Source: DAOVFN01 sp964607835 (GTDB lineage: Archaea; Aenigmatarchaeota; Aenigmatarchaeia; QMZP01). From it: a stretch of DNA of 40,970 nt. Shown one piece after another: positions 1 through 9,108 of this stretch. The notes beneath the pieces are model-generated. The model worked only from the letters and a program-made list of their open reading frames with translations. It made no database searches and was not told where the DNA came from. The stretch is taken from the NCBI GenBank assembly GCA_964607835.1, contig CAZSLL010000012.1, forward strand, positions 1 to 40,970. Reading direction: 5' to 3'. Position 1 is the stretch's first letter; each line of letters opens with the position of its first letter. Made by a program: the position numbers and the translations under genes.

Positions 1-3000
1 AGGTGCAGGGGCAAGGGCCCCTCTGACTGCGTGAACACGGTGGGCCCTGAAACATACCAGGGAGGGATAGAGGACACCCTGGGCTGGGGCTCCCTGGCAG
101 AGCAGACCACCGAGTACCCCCAGGCGGCCAGGGTGCTTGTTTTCACCAGGCTCTCCAGGGAGGGAAGGCAGTTCTGGGCAGGGTTCTGGCTGACCATAGA
201 GCGCTCAGGACCGGACAGCTTCCAGGTGAACGGGGACACCCTGGGCTCACTGGACATCCACGTGGAACCTGACTACATAAGCACGGTGAGGGATTTCATC
301 ACAGAGAGCTTCATGATTCCCTTCAACCCCCTGTGGGTCAACAAAATAGCATTCAGCACAGCATCCGGGACACATGTACTGGGCTTTGACGAGCCCGGAT
401 CAGCATCGGGCGAGGAGTCAGGCACAGAGCTCACCTCAGTGGGAAGCAACTACTCTGCGGTGCTGGCAGTGGAAAGCGGCATAAGTAGCCCTGTCATGGT
501 TTACAACAGCCCCTCATACATGTGCGGCAACGGGGAGTGCGAGTCCGGGTCTGGAGAATCCTCTGCCAACTGCTGCCTGGACTGCGCCTGCGGCCAGGGA
601 TACTACTGCGATGCCTCGGGCTCGTGCAGGCCGGAGTCAGGGATATCGCTGAGGCTGGTGGGCATGCCCTCGGGGATAAACAACTGCTTCCAGGAGCACG
701 AGCTCACGGCCACTGTCGAGGTCATGGGCGCCCCCACCGGGCACGAAATGGGGGATGCGTGGTACAAGCTAAGGGACCGGCTCTACCAGACCAGCTGCAC
801 GAAACTGTCCGGGAGCATGTACACCTGCCCTGTCACAGTGCCCGCCATGGAGGGATGCCAGGAGGGCACCTTTGTCCTGGGCCCCAACTCCCTGGGCCTC
901 TCGGTAACCTACCCTGACGGCTCAGGGACAACATCGAAGAGCATGCAGGTATCCCTGCCTGACGTGAGCATAGGCTCATACACATGCGGGCAGTATGGTT
1001 GTGAGGATGATTTCGGGGAGGGAAGTGATGAATGCTGCTATGACTGCGGGTGCCCCTCCGGATACTGCAGCTATCACGAAGGCATCCAGCCCTCGGAGGC
1101 ACAGTGCCTGCCTGACCCCGGGCCTGATGACATAGTGCTGGAGTCCATGGACCCGCTGCATTTCACAGGGCTCGAGGGAGGTAGCGGAAGTATAGAGGCC
1201 TCCATGGGGCTACCTGAGGGGTTCGGCCTGGTCTCGGGGACGTGCTCCATGTCATGCTCAGGCGTGGCCGGGTGCACGGCGTCCTGCACGTCAGGCTGCA
1301 CGATCTCGGATGGGGGAGCAGACTGCTCAATCATGTTCACCATTGACGGTTATGACGTGGAGAGCGACTACACGCTTTCGCCTGAGCTGGCTCTGGAGCT
1401 TGAGTTCCGGAACGGGAGCAGGGGAATTGTGAGGGAGACAGTAACCAAGCGGCTCAGCCTGGTCTCAGTGGGCTCCAGGTGGTGCGGGAACCTGGAGTGC
1501 TCAGGGGACGAGGCCAGCTCTGACTGCTGCTTTGACTGCCCCTGCCCTGAAGGGGAGTACTGCCACTCATCGAACATAGAGGCACCCACCCAGGGCGACG
1601 AGTGCAGGGCACTCTCCTCAGCGGCCCTTGTGATAGACAGTGTGGAGAGCCTTGAACTGGAGGACTCCACCAGGGAGCACGTGGTCGCGGTCAGTGGTCA
1701 CATTCCCCGTGCGCCCGCTGGCCTCGAGCTCGGGGGGAGCTGCGAGCTGGCAGGAGGAGAGCTTGGATGCGAGCTCTACTGCACAGGAAGGGGAATGGCC
1801 GAAGCCGGATACAGAGTGGAGTGCGGACTGCACATCCCCCCGATAGACTACGTGACAGGGGGCCAGCCCTACTACGACCCCGTGGAGAGGGTGCTCACAA
1901 TCCCTGAAAACATCATCAACATCACGGTTTCATACAATGACGGGCCTGAGAAGAGGCAGGACACCTACCAGAGGGAGCTCGGGGAGATGTCCATTACCGT
2001 GACCTCCCACTGCGGGGAAGGAGGATGCGAGGAGGACCTCGGAGAGGACCAGAGCACGTGCTGCAGGGACTGCGGATGCTCGGGATTCGGTGACGACTAC
2101 TTCTGCTTCACTGGCGGGAGCCCGAGCGGGGAGTGCGTGGACAACAGCAGCATACTGCTCGAGGTGGGCGGGTTCGACCCAGAGCCCCTGGGATGCATAA
2201 TCGGTTATATCGGCGGACCGTGCAAGTTCATAGGCTCGGTGGGCGTGAACATGAGCATCGTGAACGCCCCCTCTGGCATCGAGGTACTGGAGGGATTCTT
2301 CACAGAGCAGGGCGAGGACGGGGGAGACATGGAGTGCTCCCAGGCCGGGGGGAGCCCGGGCTTCACCTGCGCCTTCCTCCCGGGCGACCTTCCGGGCGAG
2401 GAGGGCTCAGAGACCAGGGAGTACGGGTTCACGGTACAGACCGGGTACACAATGGAGGGGGTGCAGGTCCTCCAGAGCCTCACTGCGTCCGCAGAGGCCA
2501 CGGTCATGAGGAACAAATCCCGGGCACTCGAGAGCTGCGAGGAGGAGCTCGAGCGCATGGAGGAGAGGATAAGCGACCTGGAGGAGCAGAAGGCCAGCTC
2601 TGAGGGCTACTCCAGCCTGTACACCCTCCTGGCCGTGCTGCTCATGGTGGCCTTTGTGGTTTGCGTGCTGTGTATGTGCGAAATGGGCATATGCCAGAGC
2701 CCTGTATCCGGAAGCACGCCTTCTGTCGGTCCTGCCATAGGCGTTTCGGGGCAAGATAATGGTGTATGGGCTGAAAACGCCATAAGCTATAGCAGTGACC
2801 AGGCCGGCGGAACAGTGAGCTTTGCGTTCTGCGCTTCCCCCTGCGTGCCCATACTCAACATGGCCATGAGCGCTTACGGGATGTCATCCAAGGCAGACGA
2901 CAAGGCGCTGGAGCTGGAGAGCCAGATACAGCAGTACACCATGCAGATGGAGCAGAAGCAGGCCATGTGCTCCTCAGAGAGCTTCGGCCAGCTGGCCCAG

Positions 3001-3036
3001 GCCGAGCAGGGCATGATGCCCATGATGCTTAACTGA
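1..3036 (+). CDS. Giant Cys-rich membrane-anchored surface protein (5' partial)
   Basis: The frame is open from the first base, so the N terminus lies outside the window; 1011 residues are visible. By comparison with the downstream paralogue about 110 residues are missing, including the signal peptide. Four Cys-rich modules start near bases 523, 985, 1480 and 2010. They share a pattern of CGxxxCE, an acidic/Gly stretch, then CCxDCxC and a YC or YxC. The modules are separated by 120-150 residues that look beta-rich. Near the C terminus a charged coiled coil (SCEEELERMEERI) precedes a membrane helix at about bases 2617-2680, then a second weaker hydrophobic stretch and a Met-rich tail. I infer a cell-surface protein held by its C-terminal membrane helix, probably disulfide-stabilised. 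I do not recognise the family and assign no function. Confidence 0.85.
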   Translation, partial: RCRGKGPSDCVNTVGPETYQGGIEDTLGWGSLAEQTTEYPQAARVLVFTRLSREGRQFWAGFWLTIERSGPDSFQVNGDTLGSLDIHVEPDYISTVRDFITESFMIPFNPLWVNKIAFSTASGTHVLGFDEPGSASGEESGTELTSVGSNYSAVLAVESGISSPVMVYNSPSYMCGNGECESGSGESSANCCLDCACGQGYYCDASGSCRPESGISLRLVGMPSGINNCFQEHELTATVEVMGAPTGHEMGDAWYKLRDRLYQTSCTKLSGSMYTCPVTVPAMEGCQEGTFVLGPNSLGLSVTYPDGSGTTSKSMQVSLPDVSIGSYTCGQYGCEDDFGEGSDECCYDCGCPSGYCSYHEGIQPSEAQCLPDPGPDDIVLESMDPLHFTGLEGGSGSIEASMGLPEGFGLVSGTCSMSCSGVAGCTASCTSGCTISDGGADCSIMFTIDGYDVESDYTLSPELALELEFRNGSRGIVRETVTKRLSLVSVGSRWCGNLECSGDEASSDCCFDCPCPEGEYCHSSNIEAPTQGDECRALSSAALVIDSVESLELEDSTREHVVAVSGHIPRAPAGLELGGSCELAGGELGCELYCTGRGMAEAGYRVECGLHIPPIDYVTGGQPYYDPVERVLTIPENIINITVSYNDGPEKRQDTYQRELGEMSITVTSHCGEGGCEEDLGEDQSTCCRDCGCSGFGDDYFCFTGGSPSGECVDNSSILLEVGGFDPEPLGCIIGYIGGPCKFIGSVGVNMSIVNAPSGIEVLEGFFTEQGEDGGDMECSQAGGSPGFTCAFLPGDLPGEEGSETREYGFTVQTGYTMEGVQVLQSLTASAEATVMRNKSRALESCEEELERMEERISDLEEQKASSEGYSSLYTLLAVLLMVAFVVCVLCMCEMGICQSPVSGSTPSVGPAIGVSGQDNGVWAENAISYSSDQAGGTVSFAFCASPCVPILNMAMSAYGMSSKADDKALELESQIQQYTMQMEQKQAMCSSESFGQLAQAEQGMMPMMLN

Positions 3037-3040
3037 AGTG

Positions 3041-6000
3041 ATGATTATGGAAAAAACAGAAAGGCTCTTGATGGAGGCGTTCGCTGTCATGGCGAGCTAC
3101 CTGGCGCTAACGGTCACCATAGCCGGAGCAGTGACCATAAGCACGTTCGACTCCACAGGGACCCCCATAGGAACCCCCCTCAGCATACCAGAGGGAAGCA
3201 TAGTGAGCGCAGGGGTGACTGCGAGCCAGGCCACCCAAACCATTGCCTTCAGTGTGAGCAACGGCAGCTCAGGCGTGAGCATCGACCGGACATGGCTCTT
3301 TGCATGCAGGGACATGAATCCGCAGGAATGCATGCAGAGCATATTCGTGGAGCCCCAGGTGCTCTCAGGGAACGGGCAGTATGAGATGGGGTGGAGCAGC
3401 GTTTCTGAAGGCGAGCCAGGGTCAGCCAACCTGTTGTCCATGACCAGGTATGTAAAGGCCGGGAGAGTGGGATGGTCAGGCTCCTGGCACAGCGTGAACC
3501 GGTCCCCTGAAGGGGTCTTCACTGTCACAGGGGCCAGCCTCTCACAGGCGGGGGTGTACGCCACCAGCGTTGACATAATACCAACCATCAGGCAGTTCAT
3601 TGAGAGCTACGGAATGGTCCCGGCAAACCCCTCTTGGATCACAAAGGTCGTGCTCTCTGGGGCAGGGAGCATATACGAGGTGGCCTTCGGCGGGGAGGAC
3701 AGCTTCATACCGCCTGAGAGGCCCTCCTCCGGAATCACTGCGGGGGAGGAGGTGTCCTCCATATCCGATGATTATTCGCTGCTGTTCAGGGAGGCAGGGA
3801 GCGTAAGCCAGCCCCTGGCACTCTACATGAACCCGTCCTACACATGCGGCATGCTGGGATGCGAATCCGGTTCAGGCGAAACCTCGGCCAACTGCTGCCT
3901 GGACTGCGGGTGCGGGCAGGGCTACTACTGCGACACCATGGCCATGGAGTGCAGGCAGGAGGCATCCATAGCCCTCTCTGTGGTCAGTGGCTACAATCCC
4001 AAGGTGTCCAACTGCTACGAGAGCCACGAGCTCCTTGTGCCGGCCAGGCTTGAGGGGGCGCCCGGAGGTTTCGAGGTCACGGGAACCTGGTGCAGACTGG
4101 GAGGGGTGTACAGCACATGCGAGTGCGAAAGGTCAGGAAGCACCTTCACGTGCTCTGTCACAGTCCCGCCTGTGGAGGAATGCGACAGCGGCGAGTTCAA
4201 GGTAACAGACAACGGGCTCAAGATGACCGTGCAGTACATGGACGGGGAGGACCAGAGGCAGAAGACCGTGGAGACCGGGTTCCCTGACGTGACAGTGGGC
4301 TCCTTTGTTTGCGGTGAGAACGGGTGCGAGACCTGGCTGGGCGAGAGCATGGAGAACTGCTGCATGGACTGCCCATGCCCAGGGGGGGATTACTGCAACT
4401 ACATGCCAGGGGAGGACCCCAGCTCAGGGGAGTGCTATCCTGAGCTCTCTGCCTCTGACTTCCGGGCAGCGAGCCTTGACCCTCCCCATTTCTACGACCA
4501 CGAGCCAAACCAGGGACTGGACATGCTCATCAATATAGGCAGTGCTCCAAGGTCCCTCTCCATCGAGGGCATCTCGTGTGGCATGGAATGCGCCCATGAC
4601 CAGGGGGACTGCTCTGCTTCCTGCTCTCTGGGCTGGGACATGACAGAGTCTTATGACCCGGACAAAGCCAACCTCTCGGTCATGCTCACCTTCACCGTGC
4701 AGGATTACAACCCCCTCAGGGAGTACAGGCTTTCCCCTGTCCTCGGGTTTGACCTGGAGTACAGGAACGGTACCGGGAACATCATAAGCGAGACCATCAC
4801 AAAGACCTTCAGGCAGGTATCCATAGGCGCTCACTGGTGCGGGGACGGCTACTGCGGGGAGGACGAGAACAGCCTTTCCTGCTGTTATGACTGCCCCTGC
4901 CCGGCAGGGCAGTACTGCGACACAGACACCCAGGCCGGGCCCAGCAGGCAGGATGCCTGCAGGGCAGAGGATTTCAGTATGCGTCTCGAGAGCGTGGGAA
5001 GCCTGGACCTGCAGGACTCCTCGAAGGACCACGCAGTGCCTGTAAATGTCAGGGTAAGCAGCTTTCCATCGGGCACAGAGCTGTCCCCCACCTGCACGCT
5101 CGCGGGAGGGGACGTGGACTGCTATGTCACGTGCAGGAGGTCGACATCGAGCAACCCCCAGGACTACCTTGCCGAATGCGACCTCATGGTCCCGGCAATG
5201 GACTACGTATCATCGCCTTACTACAGCCCATCTGACAGGCTCATCACACTTGAGCAGAACCATCTGTCCATCAACATGACCTACTTCGACGGTGCCAGGA
5301 CAGGGCACAGGAGCCTGGACCAGGACCTCGGCAATGTGGGGATAAACGTGACCTCCCACTGCGGGGAGGGAAGCGGTGACCCCTTCATGATGTGCGAGTC
5401 CTGGCTCGGGGAGGACCAGGACACCTGCTGCAGGGACTGCGGGTGCTCTGAGTACGGTGACTCCTACTTCTGCTACACAGGGGCAAGCCCCAACGGGCAG
5501 TGCGTTGACAACAGCACCATAAGGCTCATGATAACCGGCTCTGAGCCAGACCCGTGGGAGTGCGTCATAGGGAGGATAGGGGGAGACTGCAACTACATCA
5601 GGACCCACATCATAAAGGCGCATGTCCTGAACTCTCCGTCTGACCTCCAGGTAATCGAGGCGCGCTATTCCATTGGCGGAAGCGAACCAAGCTCTCTGGA
5701 GTGCGAGGCCGGGGAGGGGCCTTCTGACTGGGAATGCGCCATCATGCCTGACAGCGTTTCAGGGGAGAACGAATCAGGCAACGGGACCCTTGGCGGGGCA
5801 ACCAGGCACCTGGAGCTCTTCGCCACCGCGGCCTACACCATAGAGGGAAGCGACGTGGTCCAGGAGCTCTCGGCCAGCGCTGATTTCGGGACCACCAGGA
5901 ACAAGTCCGAGGCCCTGCTGTCCTGCGAGGAGGAGATAGAGAGGCTCGAGGAGCAGTTCTCCAGCCTTGAGACCAACCAGGAGGGCTACAACAGCAACGG

Positions 6001-6289
6001 CATGATGTACCTCATAATGGGGGCCATCATGGTTGCAATCGGCGTTGCCCTTTTATGGACCTGCGAAACCGGGGCTGGGTGCGCATTCGCCCTGATGCTC
6101 ATTGCCACCGGACTGGTGCAGATATTCCTTGGGACACAGGGCCAGGACACGGGGCAGAACCTTGATACCCAGAGGGAGCAGCTCGAGGCCATGATTGAGC
6201 AGAAGAAAGAGATGTGCTCCTCAACAGAGTTCGAGCAGCTGGCCTCTGCAACCGATGGCATGATGCCCATATCGCCCATAGTTTACTGA
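3041..6289 (+). CDS. Giant Cys-rich membrane-anchored surface protein, tandem paralogue
   Basis: The 1082-residue protein begins with a hydrophobic signal or membrane segment (about residues 8-32) and repeats the layout of the preceding gene. Four Cys-rich modules start near residues 268, 423, 598 and 772, each ending in CCxDCxC and a YC or YxC. Beta-rich spacers lie between them, followed by an acidic coiled coil (SCEEEIERLEEQF) and two C-terminal membrane helices (about 988-1006 and 1012-1032). The tail motif MCSS.(E/S)F.QLA....GMMP is shared with the upstream protein, so the pair arose by tandem duplication. The start is ambiguous: GTG 3038, ATG 3041 and ATG 3047 are in frame and no strong ribosome-binding site decides. 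It follows the upstream stop by 4 bases and is probably co-transcribed. It is likely exported and anchored with most of its mass outside. Function unknown. Confidence 0.9.
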   Translation: MIMEKTERLLMEAFAVMASYLALTVTIAGAVTISTFDSTGTPIGTPLSIPEGSIVSAGVTASQATQTIAFSVSNGSSGVSIDRTWLFACRDMNPQECMQSIFVEPQVLSGNGQYEMGWSSVSEGEPGSANLLSMTRYVKAGRVGWSGSWHSVNRSPEGVFTVTGASLSQAGVYATSVDIIPTIRQFIESYGMVPANPSWITKVVLSGAGSIYEVAFGGEDSFIPPERPSSGITAGEEVSSISDDYSLLFREAGSVSQPLALYMNPSYTCGMLGCESGSGETSANCCLDCGCGQGYYCDTMAMECRQEASIALSVVSGYNPKVSNCYESHELLVPARLEGAPGGFEVTGTWCRLGGVYSTCECERSGSTFTCSVTVPPVEECDSGEFKVTDNGLKMTVQYMDGEDQRQKTVETGFPDVTVGSFVCGENGCETWLGESMENCCMDCPCPGGDYCNYMPGEDPSSGECYPELSASDFRAASLDPPHFYDHEPNQGLDMLINIGSAPRSLSIEGISCGMECAHDQGDCSASCSLGWDMTESYDPDKANLSVMLTFTVQDYNPLREYRLSPVLGFDLEYRNGTGNIISETITKTFRQVSIGAHWCGDGYCGEDENSLSCCYDCPCPAGQYCDTDTQAGPSRQDACRAEDFSMRLESVGSLDLQDSSKDHAVPVNVRVSSFPSGTELSPTCTLAGGDVDCYVTCRRSTSSNPQDYLAECDLMVPAMDYVSSPYYSPSDRLITLEQNHLSINMTYFDGARTGHRSLDQDLGNVGINVTSHCGEGSGDPFMMCESWLGEDQDTCCRDCGCSEYGDSYFCYTGASPNGQCVDNSTIRLMITGSEPDPWECVIGRIGGDCNYIRTHIIKAHVLNSPSDLQVIEARYSIGGSEPSSLECEAGEGPSDWECAIMPDSVSGENESGNGTLGGATRHLELFATAAYTIEGSDVVQELSASADFGTTRNKSEALLSCEEEIERLEEQFSSLETNQEGYNSNGMMYLIMGAIMVAIGVALLWTCETGAGCAFALMLIATGLVQIFLGTQGQDTGQNLDTQREQLEAMIEQKKEMCSSTEFEQLASATDGMMPISPIVY

Positions 6290-6290
6290 C

Positions 6291-6533
6291 TCAGTAGCCA
6301 GGCTCTCTTACCCTGGCTTCCATCATCCGCATGAACTGCCTGCCCAGCTCGGTAAGATTCGGTCCTGGCCCGCTTACCTGGAGGTAGCCATTCCTGAACA
6401 GGGGAGCGATATCATAACCAGGAAAGCTCTCATCGAATTTCGAGATGTCCTCGGGCAGGTATCCGCCCTCCTCTTCAACCTCTTTCAGAAATGCGTAGTG
6501 GGGGTTGCCCAGGGGGCTCGTAGGCCTTGCCAT
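6291..6533 (-). CDS. Small winged-helix-like protein
   Basis: This 80-residue protein has a pattern typical of a minimal winged helix. A first helix (YAFLKEVEEEGG) is followed by a short helix (EDISKF), a putative recognition helix ending LFRNGYLQV, a wing, and a final LTELGRQFMRMM, which resembles the LTExG wing-end of archaeal wHTH domains. It ends one base after the stop of the convergent surface-protein gene. The minus-strand sequence TGATAAAAGC lies about 25 bases upstream of the start and is a plausible TATA box. It may be a DNA-binding regulator or a stand-alone adaptor; the fold assignment is from pattern only. Confidence 0.7.
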   Translation of the reverse strand: MARPTSPLGNPHYAFLKEVEEEGGYLPEDISKFDESFPGYDIAPLFRNGYLQVSGPGPNLTELGRQFMRMMEARVREPGY

Positions 6534-6584
6534 AGGTAGGGATTGAGGGAAACGCTTTTATCATTTACTCCAGCAGAGCCGGGG

Positions 6585-6673
6585 CTGACCGAAAAAAGGG
6601 AAACAACTAGTTAAGGTGAGAGAGCATAAGCTGGAGAGGCAGGGCCTTCCCGCTTCAACGGACTTGCCGTGGC
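6585..6673 (-). terminator. 3' end region of the L1-L10-L12 transcript
   Basis: Read on the minus strand, the sequence after the L12 stop can form imperfect stems (GGCTTAT with ATAAGC, and GGCA with TGCC). It then reaches a T-rich stretch, TTTCCCTTTTTTC, at about 6590-6602. Archaeal transcription commonly ends at such U tracts, so this is the likely end of the ribosomal transcript. The rest of the 140-base gap holds only the promoter of the small winged-helix gene. Confidence 0.4.
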
Positions 6674-6982
6674 TTATCCGAAAAGGCTGGAAAGGCCTGC
6701 TGCTGCCTCTTCCTGCTTCTTGCCCTCGTCTTCCTTCTTCTCTTCTTTCTTCTCTTCCTTTGCCTCTTCTGCTGGAGCACCGGCTGCCGGGGCAGCTGCT
6801 GCAGCGACTGCAGTCTGCTTTATTGCCTCGTCAATGTCGACTCCCTCAAGGCTTGCAACCAGGGCCTTGACCTGGGCGGCCTCGGCCTTGGCGCCTGCGG
6901 CGTCAAGAACCTTCTTGACCCCGTCCTCGTCGACCTTTTTTCCAGTGCTGTGCAACAGCAGGGCAGCGTATACCATTTCCAT
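6674..6982 (-). CDS. rpl12: Ribosomal protein L12/P1
   Basis: This 102-residue acidic protein has the archaeal P1 architecture: a helical N-terminal dimerisation domain (MEMVYAALLLHSTG), an Ala/Pro hinge (AVAAAAAPAAGAPAEE), a Lys/Glu tail and the C-terminal peptide GLSSLFG. That peptide contacts the translation factor GTPases. L12 dimers bind the C-terminal helices of L10/P0 to build the stalk of the large ribosomal subunit. ATG 6982 is chosen over GTG 6988 because a GGAGGT ribosome-binding site sits 7 bases upstream of it. The gene begins immediately after the L10 stop, so the two are translationally coupled. Confidence 0.97.
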   Translation of the reverse strand: MEMVYAALLLHSTGKKVDEDGVKKVLDAAGAKAEAAQVKALVASLEGVDIDEAIKQTAVAAAAAPAAGAPAEEAKEEKKEEKKEDEGKKQEEAAAGLSSLFG

Positions 6983-6984
6983 TG

Positions 6985-8049
6985 TCACACCTCCGGTTTA
7001 GCATCATCCCCTGCCTTGGCTCCATCCTCGGCAGGGCTGTCATCCTTCTTCTCCTGTTCATCAGAACCTTCAGGAGAGGGCTCTTTGCTCTCTTCTTCCT
7101 CGGGCTTATCTTCAGTCGGAGCATTGGATTTTCCATCATCCCTGGATTCCCCTTCTTCTGAAGTGGTTTCCCCGGGCTCCAAACCCTGCTCGCTGCTGGC
7201 TTCCGGGGCTGCGCTGAGGTCAATCCTCGAGCTCAGAGCCTCCATCTGGGCGTGGGCCCTGGCCAGCACGGGCCTGACCGTCTCTTCGGTCATGATTCCC
7301 GCCTCAATACATAGGTTGTATGCCTCCTGGTGAGCCTTGGTCAGCAGCAACGGCATGGTCTCCTTGGTGGGGAAGCCAATGCTAAAGGCCAGGCTGAAGG
7401 CCATCTGGTGGGCCGCTATCATGTCATTCACGTACTTCTCCTGGGGCACAAACAGGACGTCCTTTCCGTAGACCAGCCCGTCCTCCCATGCCGCGGTAAG
7501 GTCCAGGCCAATCTCCATGGGGGTTACGCCCAGCTTGGAGAGAACCCCGGCAAGGATTCCGCTTATCTCGTCTCCTTCCTTTGCCACCACAGTATCCTGC
7601 TTGATATGTATCTTGTCCCCCTCTATGGAGGCCGGTATCTTGGCTTTCTGGAGATCTCCTATCACAGGGCCGGGCGGCAGCGCAGTGGGTCCTGCGGTAA
7701 CCCTGATTTCCCTGGGCGCGATGTCGCCCTCCTTTGCAGGGGCCTCTGACTTGTTCTCGCTGATTACCCTGGCCAGCCTGAACGGGTCCAGGTCTGAAAG
7801 CAGCAGAGCGGGCTGGCCTTCCAGCCTCTCTGAGAGGGGCTCTATGCCCCTGATGCCCGAGTCCCTGATAGCGAGCTTTATGAGGCTTTTCTTGACCATC
7901 CTTATGGTGGCCTTTCCCCTGAGTTTGTTCCTTATGGAACTGAGCTGGCTCGCGGGAAGGGCGTGCATGTTGAGTATGCCTATGACAGGGGACTGCTTCA
8001 GCTGCTCAGTGACCTCCTTCACTGTCTGCTTGTTCTTGGTGGATACCAT
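6985..8049 (-). CDS. rpl10: Ribosomal protein L10/P0 (stalk base)
   Basis: The 354-residue protein binds 23S rRNA through its N-terminal domain (NMHALPASQLSSIRNKLRG and following) and recruits L12 dimers through its C-terminal helices. The archaeal insertion domain is present. The start is ATG 8049, with GGAGG 9 bases upstream and 1 base after the L1 stop; an upstream in-frame extension overlaps L1 and has no such signal. The last 75 residues are a Glu/Ser/Lys-rich, probably disordered tail ending DDAKPEV. It lacks the GLxxLFG-like terminal peptide that archaeal P0 normally shares with P1/L12. Confidence 0.96.
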   Translation of the reverse strand: MVSTKNKQTVKEVTEQLKQSPVIGILNMHALPASQLSSIRNKLRGKATIRMVKKSLIKLAIRDSGIRGIEPLSERLEGQPALLLSDLDPFRLARVISENKSEAPAKEGDIAPREIRVTAGPTALPPGPVIGDLQKAKIPASIEGDKIHIKQDTVVAKEGDEISGILAGVLSKLGVTPMEIGLDLTAAWEDGLVYGKDVLFVPQEKYVNDMIAAHQMAFSLAFSIGFPTKETMPLLLTKAHQEAYNLCIEAGIMTEETVRPVLARAHAQMEALSSRIDLSAAPEASSEQGLEPGETTSEEGESRDDGKSNAPTEDKPEEEESKEPSPEGSDEQEKKDDSPAEDGAKAGDDAKPEV

Positions 8050-8050
8050 G

Positions 8051-8686
8051 CTATTCAGCCTCCAGCCTCGCGGGCTTGCCCATGGTGAGCTTGATGTACA
8101 TGCTCTTGATGGAGTTCCTTCCCTTGGGGAGCTTCTCCACAACGGCTTTGTAGGCGGCCCTTGCGTTTGCCGCCACCTTCTCGGGGTCCATGTCTTCAGA
8201 GCCCACCGGTATGTGGATGACAGGGCTGTCCTTCAGCGCAACCATGGCGGATTTCCTGGCCCTGCCTATGAAAGGGACTATGCTTGCCTTGGGGGGAACG
8301 GGCCTGGGCATTTTGCCCCTGGTCCCCAGAACAACGCCCAGGGTCTTTCCTATGTCAGCCATGAGCGTGGCCTCGCCGAAGAACCAGTCGTGCTCAGCCG
8401 CCAGCCTCTTGAGCCTTTTCTTGTCCTTGGCGAGCTGGCCAAGCTCCTCCTTGGTTATGACCGTGTCAGCGTGCTTCCTGGCCTCAGGTGCCAGGGAGTC
8501 AGCTATGACGCACACCCTGAGCTCCTTGCCCCTTCCCTCCGGGAGAATGAGGTCGAGCTTGAACCTGTTCTCAGGCTTCTTGAGGTCCAGGCCCCTGGTG
8601 TTTATGGTGAGGTCCCATGACTGCCTGAACTTCCTGTCCCTGGAGGCCTCATGGGCCTTCTTGAGTTTGTTGACAATGTCCCTCAT
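8051..8686 (-). CDS. rpl1: Ribosomal protein L1
   Basis: The 211-residue protein matches archaeal L1 over its whole length, including FRQSWDLTINTRGLDLKK near the N terminus, the LGTRGKMPRPVPP core and a C-terminal domain ending KLTMGKPARLE. It binds the mobile L1 stalk of 23S rRNA and assists release of deacylated tRNA. It is first in the L1-L10-L12 block and is preceded by an untranslated leader with its own TATA box. L1 of other archaea represses its own mRNA, so autoregulation is plausible here but no L1-binding mimic was identified. The start ATG has GGAAGAG upstream. Confidence 0.97.
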   Translation of the reverse strand: MRDIVNKLKKAHEASRDRKFRQSWDLTINTRGLDLKKPENRFKLDLILPEGRGKELRVCVIADSLAPEARKHADTVITKEELGQLAKDKKRLKRLAAEHDWFFGEATLMADIGKTLGVVLGTRGKMPRPVPPKASIVPFIGRARKSAMVALKDSPVIHIPVGSEDMDPEKVAANARAAYKAVVEKLPKGRNSIKSMYIKLTMGKPARLEAE

Positions 8687-8866
8687 TCAATCTCTTCCTT
8701 GATTTTCTGGAACGCCTTCCTGAACGGTTTCGCATGCGAAGGCTTGCTTGATTCGACCCTCCTGCCCAGGCAGTGTGCGTTCGTCCGGCAGAGCAGCCGG
8801 GCGATATCGCGCGGGTAATGGTTATTATGGTCCTGTAACACTTATAAATGTTGACCAGGCACTGCC
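8687..8866 (-). promoter_or_regulatory. Promoter and leader of the L1-L10-L12 transcript
   Basis: On the minus strand a TATA box TTTATAAG lies at 8841-8848, predicting a transcript start near 8815-8820 and a leader of about 130 bases before L1. The leader contains a perfect 12-base palindrome, TTCGCATGCGAA (8729-8740), and GC-rich segments able to pair. The block therefore has its own promoter and need not depend on readthrough from the two genes upstream. An open frame runs through the leader but has no start codon downstream of the predicted transcript start. Confidence 0.6.
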
Positions 8867-9103
8867 CTATTCGTCTGGGCAGGGACTGCAGTACTTCCCG
8901 TAAACCTGGTCGAGCCTCTCCAGGGCCTTCCAGGGCTCATTGTCCACCAGCGGGATTATGACCCCGTCGATGTATCCCCTGAACTCGGGGTCGGTTCTGG
9001 AGTACTTGACGCCAATCAGGAGGGTCTCTGCTGTCGTATATCTCGCCCTTCCTATTGCGTCCCTCACCTCGTCCATTTCCCCGGCCAAAGCCTGTCTGTC
9101 CAT
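8867..9103 (-). CDS. Small hypothetical protein
   Basis: I do not recognise this 78-residue protein. It looks all-helical, with repeated basic/acidic helices (EVRDAIGRARYTTAETLLIGVKY and a later WKALERLDQVYGKY), and ends with CSPCPDE, so two Cys residues lie at the C terminus. It has no signal peptide or membrane helix. It starts 5 bases after the stop of the upstream membrane/winged-helix gene and is almost certainly co-transcribed with it. A helical-repeat adaptor is one reading, unproven. Confidence 0.65.
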   Translation of the reverse strand: MDRQALAGEMDEVRDAIGRARYTTAETLLIGVKYSRTDPEFRGYIDGVIIPLVDNEPWKALERLDQVYGKYCSPCPDE

Positions 9104-9108
9104 ATAAA

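Noticed and set aside
8683..8841. 52-codon frame from GTG on the minus strand in the L1 leader, ending in an ATGA overlap with L1
   Set aside because: The GTG lies at the edge of the TATA box, upstream of the expected transcript start, and no other start codon is in frame downstream. It may still deserve a look if RNA data show an earlier start.
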